Shown here: positions 7,071-7,506 of the stretch, in pieces
Position numbering within the stretch: the stretch's first letter is position 1
Layout of the letters: every line of letters starts with the position of its first letter
Assembly: GCA_016297695.1 (NCBI GenBank)
Contig: JAEDGC010000069.1
Location: 1-7,506 of the forward strand
Direction: 5' to 3'
Origin: Bacilli bacterium
Lineage (GTDB): Bacteria > Bacillota_I > Bacilli_A > RF39 > UBA660
Length of the DNA stretch: 7,506 nt
Position numbers and translations under genes: made by a program
Notes under the pieces: generated by a model
Seen by the model: the letters and a program-made list of their open reading frames with translations, nothing else
Databases searched by the model: none
What the model was told of the DNA's origin: nothing

Positions 7071-7072
7071 AT

Positions 7073-7201
7073 TCAAATAATCTTAAAATGTGCTTTTAAT
7101 GATATATCCATCCTTTGTAATAACTGTTTTTCTAATCGTTTCATATATTTGACCTGTACACCTTGTTTGGTGTTACTTTCTTTAATTGATAACCTGATCA
7201 T
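7073..7201 (-). CDS. Possible 42-aa basic leader peptide (weak call)
   Basis: A 42-codon frame rich in Lys, Arg and Gln, with a helical part VKYMKRLEKQLLQRMDISLKAHF (written here as its central helix, about residues 17-39, key residues Leu23, Leu27, Leu28). It ends just before the AAGGAGG of the 54-aa gene. In its favour: it fills the space upstream of the operon in the right direction and looks protein-like. Against it: no good ribosome-binding site precedes the ATG, and the ATG is the centre of a 13-bp palindrome. It may be simply untranslated leader. Confidence 0.3.
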   Translation of the reverse strand: MIRLSIKESNTKQGVQVKYMKRLEKQLLQRMDISLKAHFKII

Positions 7202-7206
7202 ATCAG
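7194..7206. promoter_or_regulatory. 13-bp palindrome, possible operator
   Basis: CTGAT-CAT-ATCAG, a perfect 5-bp inverted repeat with a 3-bp centre, lies in the leader about 140 bp upstream of the 54-aa gene. It could bind a dimeric regulator. A palindrome this short can arise by chance in AT-rich DNA. Confidence 0.3.
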
Positions 7207-7223
7207 TAGTAATTATCTAAGTC

Positions 7224-7265
7224 ATTACAAATATTGCTTATGTGTTTACAAATATTGTTAATGTG
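7224..7265. repeat. Two 21-bp tandem repeats in the operon leader
   Basis: 7224-7244 and 7245-7265 match at 18 of 21 positions; both contain TTACAAATATTG and end in ATGTG. On the - strand each gives CAATATTTGTAA, so a TTGTAA occurs twice in the direction of the operon. I could not pair these with a good -10 box at normal spacing, so a promoter there is unproven. A regulator-binding pair is equally likely. Confidence 0.65.
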
Positions 7266-7273
7266 GCCTGATA

Positions 7274-7327
7274 CCAGGTGAACATGTGTGGCCTTACGTA
7301 CCGGGTGAACATATGTGGCCTTACGTA
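7274..7327. repeat. Two 27-bp tandem repeats, short form of the two-box unit
   Basis: 7274-7300 and 7301-7327 differ at two positions. Each holds GAACATRTGT directly followed by GGCCTTACGTA. A decayed copy (ATGTGGCCTGATACC) lies just upstream, ending at 7275. The second unit runs into the first long repeat. Confidence 0.85.
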
Positions 7328-7506
7328 CCCAACAAAAAATATTATCGAACGTGTGTTCTGGGGTAACGACATCTTGGCCTTACGTACCCAACAAAAATAT
7401 TATCGAACGTGTGTTCTGGTGTAACGACATCTTGGCCTTACGTACCCAACAAAAAATATTATCGAACGTGTGTTCTGGTGTAACGACATCTTGGCCTTAC
7501 GTACCC
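7317..7506. repeat. 58/59-bp tandem repeats running off the window edge
   Basis: Three full units (7317-7375 of 59 bp, 7376-7433 of 58 bp, 7434-7492 of 59 bp) and 14 bp of a fourth. Differences: the 58-bp unit lacks one A of the A-run, and the first unit has GGGGTAACG where the others have GGTGTAACG. Each unit contains GGCCTTACGTACC, an A-run followed by TATT, and GAACGTGTGTTC, which holds the inverted repeat GAAC/GTTC. Lengths are not multiples of three, so this is not a coding repeat. No spacers separate the units, so it is not CRISPR. Richer in G and C than the operon. Possible roles are operator or origin sites, or a genome-end region. Confidence 0.93.

Noticed and set aside
6915..7220. 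101-aa open frame on the + strand
   Set aside because: Antisense to the 54-aa gene, which has a full Shine-Dalgarno and sensible Cys motifs; the + frame has no ribosome-binding site and a low-complexity His/Phe/Leu/Ile composition.
7201..7260. A consensus sigma-A promoter for the - strand operon
   Set aside because: TTGTAA occurs twice and TAGATAAT once, but no pair has both good boxes and 16-18 nt spacing; I do not call a promoter.
7054..7273. A packaging RNA (pRNA) like that of phi29
   Set aside because: phi29 makes its pRNA from a genome end, so I looked here, but I found no stable multi-helix fold, promoter or terminator that would define such an RNA.
7313..7366. Short + strand frame inside the repeats (starts MWPYVPNKK)
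   Set aside because: Seventeen codons without a ribosome-binding site; repeat lengths of 58/59 bp change frame from unit to unit, so it is not a repeat protein.
7274..7506. CRISPR array
   Set aside because: Units are directly adjacent and nearly identical over their full length; there are no unique spacers and no cas genes.

Overview
The window looks like part of a small, AT-rich, tailed phage (podovirus type) that replicates its linear DNA by protein priming, in the broad style of Bacillus phage phi29. The main evidence is a family-B DNA polymerase with all exonuclease and polymerase motifs, a probable terminal protein encoded just upstream of it, a nuclease-less packaging ATPase, and a protein resembling the phi29 tail knob. 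Strong Shine-Dalgarno sequences (AAGGAGG, AAAGGAG), low GC and the types of small accessory proteins suggest a Firmicutes, probably clostridial, host. That host assignment is inference.

Layout. Positions 3-1876 (+ strand) hold the end of a late, structural operon: a gp9-like tail knob protein cut off by the left window edge, overlapped by 4 nt by a 55-aa single-membrane-helix protein. A strong hairpin at 1883-1910, T-rich on both sides, ends this operon and the operon that meets it head-on. From 7053 down to 1918 everything is on the - strand in one tightly packed operon, in this order: a 54-aa Cys-rich protein, a 93-aa unknown, a 131-aa acidic protein, a 52-aa Cys-containing protein, the terminal-protein candidate (224 aa), the DNA polymerase (728 aa) and the packaging ATPase (411 aa). 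Gaps are at most 33 nt and several genes overlap. A weak 42-aa reading frame may come first.

Right end (about 7054-7506). This is the leader of the - strand operon. It has no convincing gene but is rich in repeats: two 21-bp repeats, two 27-bp repeats, then 58/59-bp tandem repeats running off the window edge. The 27-bp and 58/59-bp units carry the same two short boxes with different linkers, which suggests an array of protein-binding sites (regulator, origin or genome-end region).

How it works together (inference). The - strand operon would supply replication: the terminal protein primes, the polymerase copies, and small proteins may adjust host or phage expression. It also supplies the packaging motor. 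The + strand operon builds the tail and probably leads into lysis or membrane functions. The most unusual things here are the two-box repeat array and a 52-aa gene bounded by a 19-bp direct repeat whose copies carry the ribosome-binding sites of the next genes. I found no CRISPR array, tRNA, integrase or defence system.
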